Shown here in pieces: positions 31,701-40,648 of a DNA stretch of 64,000 bases. The stretch's first letter is position 1. Every line of letters starts with the position of its first letter. The notes below the pieces were generated by a model. The model was not told the origin of the DNA, did no database searches, and saw only the letters and a list, made by a program, of their open reading frames with translations. A program made the translations under genes and the position numbers. The stretch comes from Geomonas oryzisoli (lineage in GTDB: Bacteria; Desulfobacterota; Desulfuromonadia; Geobacterales; Geobacteraceae): assembly GCF_018986915.1 (NCBI RefSeq), contig NZ_CP076723.1:2575501-2639500 (forward strand), given 5' to 3'.

Positions 31701-33773
31701 ATGCAGAGCCCAAACCTATTCCAACGCATCTCCAGACGCGCGCTCGGCCAAATACTGCTCGACGGTAAATTCGTGTCGAAGCGGGCCCTCAATCAAGCCA
31801 TCAGGGAACAAAAGACCACCCACGAACTCTTGGGAGGCGCCCTGGTCAGGATGGGGGTACTCAAGCCTGAGGACCTCGCCGCCCCGCTGCTGATTCAGCA
31901 GCACTTAAGCCACATCGAAGACGCCGTCAAGCTGGCTGCCGGCGACCGGCAGCTTCTGGGCGCCCTGCTGGTGCAGTCCGGGAAGATCACGATGCAGCAG
32001 CTCGACGAGGCGATCGCCGAGCAGAAGCGAACCGGGGAGCGCCTGGGCGAGGTATTCACGCGCCTCGGCATGCTGAGCGAACAGCAGCTGAAGGGGCTCC
32101 TTGACTGGCAGCAGAACCAGGGTAGCCCCACCAGCACGCCCCTCAGACTGGGCGAATTGCTCATCGCCACCGGGCACATCACCCGCAGCCAGTTGGAACG
32201 GGCACTCGCCAGGCAGAGCCAGACCGGCAAGAAGCTCGGTGATGTCCTGGTCGCCGAGGGGTATCTGCGCAGGAGCGAGGTCAACCGTGCGGTACGCCTG
32301 CAGAAGATGTGCGTCAACGCCGTCGTCGCCGCCATTATGGCCATGGGGATGAGCAGCGCGGCCTCCGCAGCCTCCGTCTCCCTGCAGTGGGACCCCTCCA
32401 CGGACGCCACCGTCGTCGGTTACAAGGTATATTACGAGACCGACTCCACGGCGGTACCGTTTCAGGGTGCGATACCGGTGGACGTCCAGAACATCACCTC
32501 CGCCACCATCGCCAATCTCGACCCGTCCCATTCCTACAGCTTCGCCATCACCGCTTATAATGCCGCAGGGGAAGAGAGTTCTTACTCGAACGTGCTGACC
32601 GTAGCCGAGATGCAGGCGCCTACCACCGCCATTACCTATCCGTCCAACTCGTCGACCGTAGCGGGGACAGTATCGGTCACGGCCGATGCCACTGACAACG
32701 TAGGGGTGACCAAGGTGGAGTTTTACGTGAACGGGGCGCTCGCCGCGACGGTCCCCACCTCGCCGTACGTCTATTCATGGAACACGGGCGCCCTTGCTCC
32801 CGGCAGTTACACCCTGACGACCAAGGCGTACGACGCAGCAGGAAACATCGGCCAGTCCCAGGGAGTAACAGTCAACGTTGCCAACGATCTGAGTGCCCCA
32901 TCGGTATCCCTCACATCTCCTGCAAACAACATGACGGTGAGCGGGTCGGTGAGCATCGCCGCCAACGCCACCGATAACGTCGGAGTGAGCAGAGTCGAGT
33001 TCTATCTGAACAACTCCCTCCTGACAGCCACCAACATGGCGCCCTACACCTACGCCTGGGACAGCAGGACCGTCCCCAACGGGGTCTATACGGTAACGGC
33101 AAAGGCGTACGACGCGGCCGGCAACCTCGGCCAGTCCCAAGTCCTGACCATCAACGTATCAAACGACCTCATCGCCCCAAGCGTCAGCCTGACCTCTCCG
33201 CTTTCCGGAGCCACGCTGACCGGCACCGTCACAGTCTCTGCCAGTGCAAGCGACAACGTGGGCGTGAGCAAGGTCGAGTTCTATCGGAACAACGTACTGC
33301 AGGCGACAGTCGCCACGGCACCCTACAGCTACAGCTGGACAACCACGAGCGTCGCCAACGGCAGCTACACGTTGACGGCCAAGGCCTACGATGCCGCAGG
33401 AAACGTGGCACAATCTCAAAACTCTACCGTCACGGTTTCCAATGACACTACCGCACCGACCGTCGCCATAACCTCACCGGCAACAGGAGCCGTGGTCAGT
33501 GGCACGATCAACGTAACCGTTAACGCAACGGACAATGTCGGCGTAAGCAAAGTGGAGTATTACCTGAGCGGCAAACTTATCGCGACCTCGTCGGTCGCCC
33601 CCTTCAGCAGCAGCTGGAACACGACGACGGTCACCGATGGAGGCTATACGCTTACAGCCAAGGCCTATGACGCGGCCGGCAACGTCGCTCAATCAAGCAA
33701 CACATCCGTTACCGTCAGCAACGGAACTACAGCGACGACTGCCGGCAAATCAGGGACCGTGAAGAAAAAGTGA
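31701..33773 (+). CDS. MshEN-repeat protein fused to FN3 and four Ig-like domains
   Basis: 690 aa from the ATG at 31701 (AAAGGAG six bases upstream). Residues 14-201 hold six 24-residue units of the MshEN type, such as RLGELLIATGHITRSQLERA at 149 and LLGALLVQSGKITMQQLDEA at 85; paired units in MshE bind c-di-GMP. A hydrophobic segment at ~204-219 ends in an AxA-like site (ASAAS), i.e. an internal signal peptide or membrane anchor. An FN3 domain (SLQWDPSTDATVVGYKVYYE) and four Ig-like domains follow, paralogous to those at 25645 and 27118. A cytoplasmic nucleotide sensor joined to an exported adhesin-like array is unusual; the fusion is in one uninterrupted frame. Confidence 0.8.
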   Translation: MQSPNLFQRISRRALGQILLDGKFVSKRALNQAIREQKTTHELLGGALVRMGVLKPEDLAAPLLIQQHLSHIEDAVKLAAGDRQLLGALLVQSGKITMQQLDEAIAEQKRTGERLGEVFTRLGMLSEQQLKGLLDWQQNQGSPTSTPLRLGELLIATGHITRSQLERALARQSQTGKKLGDVLVAEGYLRRSEVNRAVRLQKMCVNAVVAAIMAMGMSSAASAASVSLQWDPSTDATVVGYKVYYETDSTAVPFQGAIPVDVQNITSATIANLDPSHSYSFAITAYNAAGEESSYSNVLTVAEMQAPTTAITYPSNSSTVAGTVSVTADATDNVGVTKVEFYVNGALAATVPTSPYVYSWNTGALAPGSYTLTTKAYDAAGNIGQSQGVTVNVANDLSAPSVSLTSPANNMTVSGSVSIAANATDNVGVSRVEFYLNNSLLTATNMAPYTYAWDSRTVPNGVYTVTAKAYDAAGNLGQSQVLTINVSNDLIAPSVSLTSPLSGATLTGTVTVSASASDNVGVSKVEFYRNNVLQATVATAPYSYSWTTTSVANGSYTLTAKAYDAAGNVAQSQNSTVTVSNDTTAPTVAITSPATGAVVSGTINVTVNATDNVGVSKVEYYLSGKLIATSSVAPFSSSWNTTTVTDGGYTLTAKAYDAAGNVAQSSNTSVTVSNGTTATTAGKSGTVKKK

Positions 33774-33888
33774 ATTCGCGTCGGCGCTTCTCATGCCCAC
33801 CGATCCGGGAGATGCACTACACGCCTCACATCGTGGTATCAGGGCATCCAGGCAGACAGGCGAGCTACCCGACACAAGGAGGAAGCCA

Positions 33889-34749
33889 ATGAAAAACGTT
33901 ATTTTTTCTTTTGTGCTGTGTTTGATGGCGCAACTTATATTTCTAAGCAGCACCTCACATGCGGGCGTATTTTTCAAAGATGGGTTTGAATCCGGTGATA
34001 AAGCTCATACCGAGAATGGGGCGAAGTGGCTCTCATCGAGTTCAACCGTCACCATTTCAAGCGACATCGCACGGACAGGAAACAAGTCCATGAAGTTCCA
34101 TTTCGCCGGTGTACCTCTGGGGCAGGATGACGATGCCGAGCAGCGATTCTCACTAGGGAGCGCCAGACCGGATGTGTACATCCAGTACTATGTTTTCTTC
34201 CCCTTAAATTACGTCCACAGAAACGATTCCCCTACCAACAATAAAGCGATCATGCTATGGGACGAGGAGGCCAACTACACGTGGGCACGCGCCAAAATGG
34301 GAGCCCATCTCTGGTACAACTCCGCAGGCGACGCTTTGTCCCCATTCACCGGTCTGGACTTCAATTACTCTCCTCCGCAACTGACGTGCAAGACGGGGAG
34401 CGGTTCCAACACCTCCATTGACAGCATAAGCCTGGCAATATCCAATTTCGGCAAATGGACACTGGACAAGACATTCCTGGGAAGATGGCTCTGCTTCGAG
34501 TGGCACTTCAAACTGGATTCCGGAGCCGGCGACGGTGCTCTGGAGTTTTGGGTAGACGGCGTGAAGCAGTTCGGCCAGACCAACATGAAATGGAATGGCG
34601 CCCCCTGCTCTCCCGGCTATTTCAAGACGGGATACCTTTTCGGGTGGGCCAATTCCGGCTTTGACGTAGATACTGACATCTATGTCGATGACGTGACGTT
34701 CTCCGACATGTACATTCCCGTCGCCCCCAGAAACGTAATCAGACAATAA
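33889..34749 (+). CDS. Secreted concanavalin-like jelly-roll protein, possible polysaccharide lyase
   Basis: 286 aa with AAGGAGG before the ATG at 33889. A signal peptide (FSFVLCLMAQLIFLSSTSHA) is followed by a single beta-rich domain beginning GVFFKDGFESGD. Segments such as DVYIQYYVFFPLNYVH, WLCFEWHFKLDSGAGDGALE, FWVDGVKQFG and DTDIYVDDVTFSDMYI are typical of the LamG/polysaccharide-lyase jelly roll. I cannot pick out catalytic residues, so it may be a carbohydrate-binding protein rather than an enzyme. It sits between the MshEN-Ig gene and the end of the exopolysaccharide operon. Confidence 0.65.
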   Translation: MKNVIFSFVLCLMAQLIFLSSTSHAGVFFKDGFESGDKAHTENGAKWLSSSSTVTISSDIARTGNKSMKFHFAGVPLGQDDDAEQRFSLGSARPDVYIQYYVFFPLNYVHRNDSPTNNKAIMLWDEEANYTWARAKMGAHLWYNSAGDALSPFTGLDFNYSPPQLTCKTGSGSNTSIDSISLAISNFGKWTLDKTFLGRWLCFEWHFKLDSGAGDGALEFWVDGVKQFGQTNMKWNGAPCSPGYFKTGYLFGWANSGFDVDTDIYVDDVTFSDMYIPVAPRNVIRQ

Positions 34750-34756
34750 ACGAAAG

Positions 34757-34793
34757 CCGCTTCAAGGCCCGCTGCGGTAGGGCCTTGAAGCGG
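34757..34793. terminator. Strong hairpin between convergent transcription units
   Basis: A 14-bp perfect stem (CCGCTTCAAGGCCC with GGGCCTTGAAGCGG) around a 9-nt loop lies between the plus-strand secreted protein gene and the 3' end of the long minus-strand operon. No U run follows, so it may act as a bidirectional or Rho-assisted end. Confidence 0.6.
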
Positions 34794-34845
34794 TGCCCCG
34801 CCGTATGCCCCCGCCCTTGCCCCTGTCAGGCAGCTGATCTACCCG

Positions 34846-36264
34846 CTAGTCCTGCGGTTTCGACTGATCCAAGGTCATGCCGCTGCCACGGTAACATTTG
34901 ACCCACTTGAACTTTCCGCTGGGCTCTCGCTCGATGTCCTCGACGAATTCGACCCGAATCGTCATCTCGCCCCCCAGGCGCTCATCGAGGCCGCTGAGAA
35001 GCTGCCGAGTGTCACCATCCTCGTACTTGCCGCCTTTCACTATCTTCACCAGGAGCTCGCTGCTGCTTTGCTGTACCAGTTGGGACATCAGCACGTTTTT
35101 CAGCGGCTTGAACGGGTGGGTCAGCACGGATGCCGAGACGTAGCGCCCGGAGGGAGTGATGATGATGTCCTCCTGCTTGGTCTGAATCTCTCCCAATAAC
35201 GGCATCGCTGAGCCGCAGGCACACTGCGACTCGTTGAGACTGGAGATGTCTCCTACCTGGTACCGCAGAAACGGCATTCCCATATTAACCAGGCTCGTGC
35301 CGATAAGCCGGCCGGTAGTGCCGGCCGGGACCGGAACGCCTGCCGCGTCGACCACCTCGGTTATGCCGTAATCCGGGTTGGCATGTTTGCCGTTGTGCTC
35401 ACCGCACTCCGTCCCCCAGATGACCCTCTCCGCCTGTCCATAGTAATCGAACACCTCGCAGGAGAAGACCCTCTCCAAAAGAGCACGTTGCGCCGCGAGC
35501 AACGGCTCTGAGGAAGTGAAGACCGCCCTTACCTTCAGCGTAAGGCCCGCCTCGTCCAACAATTTGGCAAGGACGAAGAGCGTGGAGGGATACCCTTCCA
35601 GAAACGCAGGCCTGAACGCGGCCAACTTTTCGGAAATCGCCGGCAGGAACCGGCGACTGAGATGGAACGAAGACACCCACAGCTGATTCTCATGTTTGTT
35701 GAACTGCCAGAAGGGGGGCGTCTGCCTGCGGGGGGAGACGATGGTCCTGCCCAGCAACAAGGCGTACGGCTCGCCCTGCCGCATCCCCCCCCATCTCTTC
35801 TGGCGCCAGTCAAAGACGTTGTTCAGAAACCACGCATCGCGGTCCCAGAAGAAGTCGAGAGGAGTCCCCGTGGTCCCACTGGTGTGCCCGTGCACCAGAT
35901 CCTTTTCAGTGAAAGCGGAAGAGATCATCTCATTGCCGAACTTGCGCACGTCGGCCTTGGTGAGTATCGGGAGTTTGACGAGATCGGCCATGCTCCTGAA
36001 ATCGGCGGGAACCAGTTTCATCTGCTCCATGATGCGCCGGTAGTAGGGAACCGTCTGGTAGCAGTGCCGGACCAGTTCGCGCAGCTTTTCCTCCTGGTAC
36101 CCGACCATGTCGGCGCGCGGCAGCCTTTCAAAGGCTTCCAGGGCGCGGGAAGCCTCCTCGAATCGATCGCCGTACCTCTTCGAGTAGAGGCGCCTGCAGT
36201 ACGCGTCGAAAGCGACGCTCTGCAGGGGGTACGGCAACTTGTCGTACAGGCGCGCAAAGGACAT
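34846..36264 (-). CDS. PaaK/CapK-like AMP-forming adenylating enzyme
   Basis: 472 aa, resembling phenylacetate-CoA ligase and coenzyme F390 synthetase. The P-loop TSGTTGTPLDFF is present (residues ~125-136), with FDYYGQAERVIWGTECGEH as the adenine-binding region and a C-terminal swinging domain ending GKFKWVKCY. Such CapK-like enzymes are common in polysaccharide clusters, but their acyl substrate and role there are unknown. It is the last gene of the long operon, 4 bp after a glycosyltransferase gene. Confidence 0.85.
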   Translation of the reverse strand: MSFARLYDKLPYPLQSVAFDAYCRRLYSKRYGDRFEEASRALEAFERLPRADMVGYQEEKLRELVRHCYQTVPYYRRIMEQMKLVPADFRSMADLVKLPILTKADVRKFGNEMISSAFTEKDLVHGHTSGTTGTPLDFFWDRDAWFLNNVFDWRQKRWGGMRQGEPYALLLGRTIVSPRRQTPPFWQFNKHENQLWVSSFHLSRRFLPAISEKLAAFRPAFLEGYPSTLFVLAKLLDEAGLTLKVRAVFTSSEPLLAAQRALLERVFSCEVFDYYGQAERVIWGTECGEHNGKHANPDYGITEVVDAAGVPVPAGTTGRLIGTSLVNMGMPFLRYQVGDISSLNESQCACGSAMPLLGEIQTKQEDIIITPSGRYVSASVLTHPFKPLKNVLMSQLVQQSSSELLVKIVKGGKYEDGDTRQLLSGLDERLGGEMTIRVEFVEDIEREPSGKFKWVKCYRGSGMTLDQSKPQD

Positions 36265-36268
36265 ATCG

Positions 36269-37201
36269 TTATCCCCACGTTCTCTTCGACTTCAGCATGA
36301 CCAGGTCCCAGACCGAAAGAAAGCGCCCGAGCATGTAGCACGCCGAAATCGGCAGGAACTGAAACAGTTTGACCAAGTTGAACGATTGCGCCGTCCTGCA
36401 AAAGCCAAGCGAAACAACGACCAGCAGCGCAAAAAGCAGGGCCAGGAGGACCGCCAGGTATTCCCGGGCAAATAACAGCGACAGCGCTGTCCCGGCGCAA
36501 AGCAGGACAAAGGCGAATGAACTGATGAGCGGCTTCGAGGTGAAGACGTTGCCCGCAAACATGCCCAGGCCGTACCACCGCTCCTTTCGGACGATGTCCC
36601 TGAGCATCTTCACGTTGCCAAGGTGCTTGACGGCAACGGACGGCGCGCTGAACACCAGCTTGTCACAGCTACGGACACGCCGACAGAATTCGTAATCCTC
36701 GCCGGTCACGAGGGTGGTGGAAAAGCCGCCCAACGCGTCGAACAGGTCCTTGCGGACGAACATGTTGCCGGCGGGCAGAAACGCGACACCCCCCTCGATG
36801 CCCCCCTTCCTGTCGCACCACAGCTCCTCTACCCAGGTCGGATCGTCCCCTACCCCGTAGAAGCTCCCGACCACGCCGATCCGGTCGTCGCTTGCCATGA
36901 CCTCCAGGGCTTTGACGAGCCAGTCCCGCCGCACCAGACAGTCGCTGTCGACAAAGCCTACGAAGGGGCCCACGGCGTAGCCGGCGCCGATGTTGCGCAA
37001 CTGTGAAACGGTCACGCCGCGATGCACGGTACAGAAGACACCGAGCTCCTTGAGCAGCTCCACGGTCCCGTCGCTGGAACCGTTGTCGACCACGATGATA
37101 TCGACCACATGGCCGCAGGTATCCATCTGCCGCAAGCTTACGACACATTGGCCGATGTACTTGATGCCGTTCAAAACCGGTATGACGATGGTGATCTTCA
37201 T
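36269..37201 (-). CDS. Glycosyltransferase family 2 with C-terminal membrane segment
   Basis: 310 aa. The GT-A domain shows TIVIPVLNGIKYIGQCVVSL, IIVVDNGSSDGTVELLKEL and FVGFVDSDCLVRRDWL (the DxD-type motif). ETGEDYEF-like TLVTGEDYEFCRRV gives the likely catalytic acid region. Two to three membrane helices close the protein. It lies inside the exopolysaccharide operon, between a deacetylase gene and the CapK-like gene. Confidence 0.88.
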   Translation of the reverse strand: MKITIVIPVLNGIKYIGQCVVSLRQMDTCGHVVDIIVVDNGSSDGTVELLKELGVFCTVHRGVTVSQLRNIGAGYAVGPFVGFVDSDCLVRRDWLVKALEVMASDDRIGVVGSFYGVGDDPTWVEELWCDRKGGIEGGVAFLPAGNMFVRKDLFDALGGFSTTLVTGEDYEFCRRVRSCDKLVFSAPSVAVKHLGNVKMLRDIVRKERWYGLGMFAGNVFTSKPLISSFAFVLLCAGTALSLLFAREYLAVLLALLFALLVVVSLGFCRTAQSFNLVKLFQFLPISACYMLGRFLSVWDLVMLKSKRTWG

Positions 37202-37217
37202 GTCCCTTGCCCCGCGG

Positions 37218-38249
37218 TCAACGCCGCATAATCAACGGGTACAGCAACCGGTAGACCAAAAGCCCGTCGGAGCGCGCCACGTCCTGGTGCAGCCCGACCC
37301 GGTTCAGCCGGTACCGGTCCGCTGTCACCGGATTCCACCCGTACCTGGTGGTGAAAGCACAGGCGTAGCCTTCCTCGCTCAGCAAGGCAACGCCTGTATC
37401 GTCATAGTTGCCGTTTGGGAAACAAAAAGCGACTTCGTCTCCCACCACCCCGTGTGCCCTCAGCTGGTCCCTCGAGTCGGACAGCTCGCTCCGCACCTCT
37501 CCGGCGCCAAGTGAGGTGAGCATCCGGTGCGAGCAGGAATGCGAGCCGAAGGAAACCAGGCCGGAAGCCCGCATCTCGTGGACCTGCTCCCAGGTGAGGA
37601 AGTCCGGCGGCGGGGTGGCCGGCACCGCGACCCCCTCCAGCGAGCGCAGCAGCGAAGCGGTTTCTTCTGCACTGCAACTCTTGAGATGTACCGTCAAGGC
37701 TTCCAGCACGGCCGCAACGTCCTCTCCCAGCGGCAGTCCCGGGAACCGCCGCTTGACCATAGCGACCAGTTCCGCCTGTCTCCCCGCGGTGACGGCCCCC
37801 TCGAAGAGACGCCTGAGGGACTCGCTCCAAAAACGTCGTCCGGTGCCGATGTAGTCGGTCGGCAGGAAGACAAGCGCAGGCACCTCGTGCCTTTGCAGCA
37901 GCGGATAGGCATAGTCGTAAAAATCGGACCAGCCGTCATCAAAGGTCAGGATGCACAGAGGCCTTTGGCGCTCCGGGGCCGGATTCTCCACACCGACGAG
38001 GTCCTGCACGCTCCCCAGCCGGAAGTGGCGTTTCAGGAACTCAAGATGCCTTTCGAAGGTATCCGTCGTGACGTACATCCCTTCCTGGTGCAGCCGGCCT
38101 TGCTCCGAGGCAGGGAGGATGCGGTGGTACATGAGCACCAGGTATCGGGTGCTCCCGATACGCTTCAGGACCAGGTCGAAGAAACGGGCATGGTAGAGAA
38201 GCGACCCGGCCAGGGATTTTATCCCCGCTTTGAGGCTGCCGGTTTTCAT
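37218..38249 (-). CDS. Polysaccharide deacetylase family protein (NodB-like)
   Basis: 343 aa. The NodB domain has YLVLMYHRI, the metal-binding LTFDDGWSDFYDYA, and GSHSCSHRMLTSL with the two histidines, so it probably removes N- or O-acetyl groups from the exopolysaccharide. A long insertion (~135-210) separates the conserved motifs. It overlaps the upstream glycosyltransferase gene by 4 bp. It differs from the XrtA-type deacetylase at 50635. Confidence 0.88.
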   Translation of the reverse strand: MKTGSLKAGIKSLAGSLLYHARFFDLVLKRIGSTRYLVLMYHRILPASEQGRLHQEGMYVTTDTFERHLEFLKRHFRLGSVQDLVGVENPAPERQRPLCILTFDDGWSDFYDYAYPLLQRHEVPALVFLPTDYIGTGRRFWSESLRRLFEGAVTAGRQAELVAMVKRRFPGLPLGEDVAAVLEALTVHLKSCSAEETASLLRSLEGVAVPATPPPDFLTWEQVHEMRASGLVSFGSHSCSHRMLTSLGAGEVRSELSDSRDQLRAHGVVGDEVAFCFPNGNYDDTGVALLSEEGYACAFTTRYGWNPVTADRYRLNRVGLHQDVARSDGLLVYRLLYPLIMRR

Positions 38250-39364
38250 GCCGCCCCCAGGATGCTGTCATAGAGTTCCTGGTAGGAATGAATCATCCCC
38301 TGCAGCGTGAAGCGCTCACCCGCGTCACGCTGCGCGGCGGCGGCAACGCGGCGCCCATGGGCCGGGTCGTTGCGGTAGGAGAGGATTGCGCCAGCCATCT
38401 GCGCCGGTTCGGCGACGTCAACGAGCAGGCCGGTCGTGCCGTCTACCACGATCTCTTCGGGCCCGCCGCTGCGGGTGGCGACGACGGGTACGCCGGCCGC
38501 CATGGCCTCCACCACCGTGAGCGAAAAGCCTTCGCTTAGAGAGCATGAGAGATAGACATCCGAAGCGGCAAAGAGGTCTGCAACGTCGTCCCGGTAACCG
38601 AGGAACCTTACGCACTCCCGGATTTTCAGTTCGTCACAAAGAGCAAGCAGCTCCGGGTAAAGCTCCGTTTTCGTACCGGCTATCACCAAAAGCGCCTCGG
38701 GAACCGTCGCCCGTATGACAGCGGTCGCCTCCAGGGCGTCACGGTAACCTTTGGCTGGCCTCAGGTCACCGACACACAAGATGACGTAGGCTCCATCCCC
38801 GATCCCGAGACGACCTCTGGCCTCACCCTTTGGCGGCAGGGTCTGGAACCTGGAAAAGTCGACGCCGTTGTAAATCACCACCGACTTTCGTGAAGACGCG
38901 AGACCGGCTCGGACGAATTCCCGCTGCAATCCTTCCGAGACGAAGACCACACTGGAGGAAAACCCGTTGATCACCAGCCACTTCAGCCTGCTGCAACGGT
39001 CATCCGGGCTGACGTCGACGACCCCGTGGAACGTGGAGATCACCGGGACTCCGGTCAGGGAACGGAGCGCGCTGGCGTACACGTTGGTCGTGAACAGGTG
39101 CGAATGCACCAGCTGGATGTCAAGCCTGCGCACCAGCCTGAATATCCCCAGCAACAACCGGCAGTCGAGGGCGCCGGGGCGGGTGTCGACAAGCACCGGG
39201 CTCCACCCGTCGGCGACGAGCCGGTCGTACAACGGGCCGGGATACAAGAGCGCCACGTGGGGGGTATACCTGCGCCTGTCGACGCCGTTCACCAACTGGG
39301 CGAAGATGTTTTCCGCGCCTCCTGTTTCAGACGACTCTATGAGATAAAGGATGTTTCGTTTCAT
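38246..39364 (-). CDS. Glycosyltransferase family 4
   Basis: 372-aa GT-B enzyme: NILYLIESSETGGAENIFAQ at the N-terminus, IQLVHSHLFTTNVYASAL, VGDLRPAKGYRDALEATAVI, and the E-x7-E motif in SLSEGFSLTVVEAMAAGVP. It adds a sugar to the growing repeat unit on the lipid carrier; donor unknown. Overlaps with both neighbours (ATGA type) indicate translational coupling. Confidence 0.9.
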   Translation of the reverse strand: MKRNILYLIESSETGGAENIFAQLVNGVDRRRYTPHVALLYPGPLYDRLVADGWSPVLVDTRPGALDCRLLLGIFRLVRRLDIQLVHSHLFTTNVYASALRSLTGVPVISTFHGVVDVSPDDRCSRLKWLVINGFSSSVVFVSEGLQREFVRAGLASSRKSVVIYNGVDFSRFQTLPPKGEARGRLGIGDGAYVILCVGDLRPAKGYRDALEATAVIRATVPEALLVIAGTKTELYPELLALCDELKIRECVRFLGYRDDVADLFAASDVYLSCSLSEGFSLTVVEAMAAGVPVVATRSGGPEEIVVDGTTGLLVDVAEPAQMAGAILSYRNDPAHGRRVAAAAQRDAGERFTLQGMIHSYQELYDSILGAA

Positions 39365-40641
39365 GCCTTGATTTTTTTTCGCGCCGCGCTGTTGAGCGCA
39401 ACGGTCATACCCAGGTTCACCCAGAAGTACGGGTAGTACATGACGGTGACGAAAAAGCCGGTCACCAGGTAGCCGACCAGGGCGCAGTCCAGGCCGTGAG
39501 CCATACCGGTGATGAAAGCGGAATCTTCCGTGCCTTTCACCATCTTCCTGGTGTCATGGTTGTTCTTGAAGGTGATGAATACCAGGGAGAGAAAGGCGGC
39601 CAGACCCAGGTAGCCGAGCTCGGAGGCACACTCGATGAAGATGTTGTGGCAGAGGTCGCCGTTGCCTCCGAAAAAGCGCATGTCGGCCGCAGCCCAGTTG
39701 GCATACCCCACCCCCAGGAACGGGTACATCTTTACCATCTCCAGCCCCTTGTCCCAGCGGGCCATGCGGTTGATGGAGGTGGCGTCGGTGCCGACCGCGG
39801 AAAACCTGCCGAGCTGCTCGGCAGGTACCACGGAGTAGGCGACAACCACCAACAGGGCCACCAGGAAAAGCGCGCGCCATTTGCGGCTGCTCTGGAAGAG
39901 CATCAAGCAGACCACGGACAGCGCGCCCAAAACGGCGCCCCTTGAAGAGCTCGAGATGATCCCGGCGAGTGCGGCTGCCGGGAACAGCCCGAAGAACCAC
40001 TGCTTCCATCTCGGCCACCCCTTTCTGAGGGAGAGGAAGAAGTAGGCCGACAGCGAAAAAAAGATGCACATCTCTATGCCGAACTCGCCTGAATTGGCAA
40101 ACCAGCCGGGCCCGCCGCCGGTGCCGTCCTTGCCGAAGCCAAACCCTATGCTCGCCCAGCCTCTGAAGGCGAACTGCGCCATCTTGAAGTTGTAGACGAG
40201 GAACACCAGCATCATGAGGAGAAAACTGTCTTCGGTATCGAAGGCGTTGGCAATCAGCAGGTAGACCAGGAACCAGGATATGACGATGTATATCTTCGAC
40301 AGCGAGGTCTCGGTGGAGAGCCCCATGATGCTGGATGAGAAGATCACCACCAGCAGCAGGAAAAAAAGCTTCCCCGCCGGGTTCCTCACGAAGTTCTTCT
40401 TGGTAAGCACCAGCAGCAGCATCGAGACGACGATGGCCACCGCGGCGTACGGCATCACGTCCAGCACCGGGTACAGAGTCTGGGGACGGATGTACTCGAA
40501 GAACAGGTACAGGTTGACCGCCCAGAACAGCAGGTCCTGCCGCCTGACGAAGGCAAGGAGAGAACGAAGCTCAAGGTTCTTGAGATCGCCCCCCGCATCC
40601 GGAAAATCCACCGTTGTTGCAGCGCTTTTGACCGCTTCCAT
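39361..40641 (-). CDS. O-antigen ligase / Wzy-type polymerase family, exosortase-associated
   Basis: 426 aa with about ten to eleven membrane helices and a large periplasmic loop. The Wzy_C-like core contains ISSSSRGAVLGALSVVCLML and HNIFIECASELGYLG, with NRMARWDKGLEMVKMYPFLG in the loop. Enzymes of this family polymerise or transfer undecaprenyl-linked glycans; in XrtA loci a similar protein is annotated as an O-glycosylation ligase. Whether it polymerises the exopolysaccharide or glycosylates PEP-CTERM proteins cannot be told from sequence. Confidence 0.85.
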   Translation of the reverse strand: MEAVKSAATTVDFPDAGGDLKNLELRSLLAFVRRQDLLFWAVNLYLFFEYIRPQTLYPVLDVMPYAAVAIVVSMLLLVLTKKNFVRNPAGKLFFLLLVVIFSSSIMGLSTETSLSKIYIVISWFLVYLLIANAFDTEDSFLLMMLVFLVYNFKMAQFAFRGWASIGFGFGKDGTGGGPGWFANSGEFGIEMCIFFSLSAYFFLSLRKGWPRWKQWFFGLFPAAALAGIISSSSRGAVLGALSVVCLMLFQSSRKWRALFLVALLVVVAYSVVPAEQLGRFSAVGTDATSINRMARWDKGLEMVKMYPFLGVGYANWAAADMRFFGGNGDLCHNIFIECASELGYLGLAAFLSLVFITFKNNHDTRKMVKGTEDSAFITGMAHGLDCALVGYLVTGFFVTVMYYPYFWVNLGMTVALNSAARKKIKA

Positions 40642-40648
40642 GGTGCAC

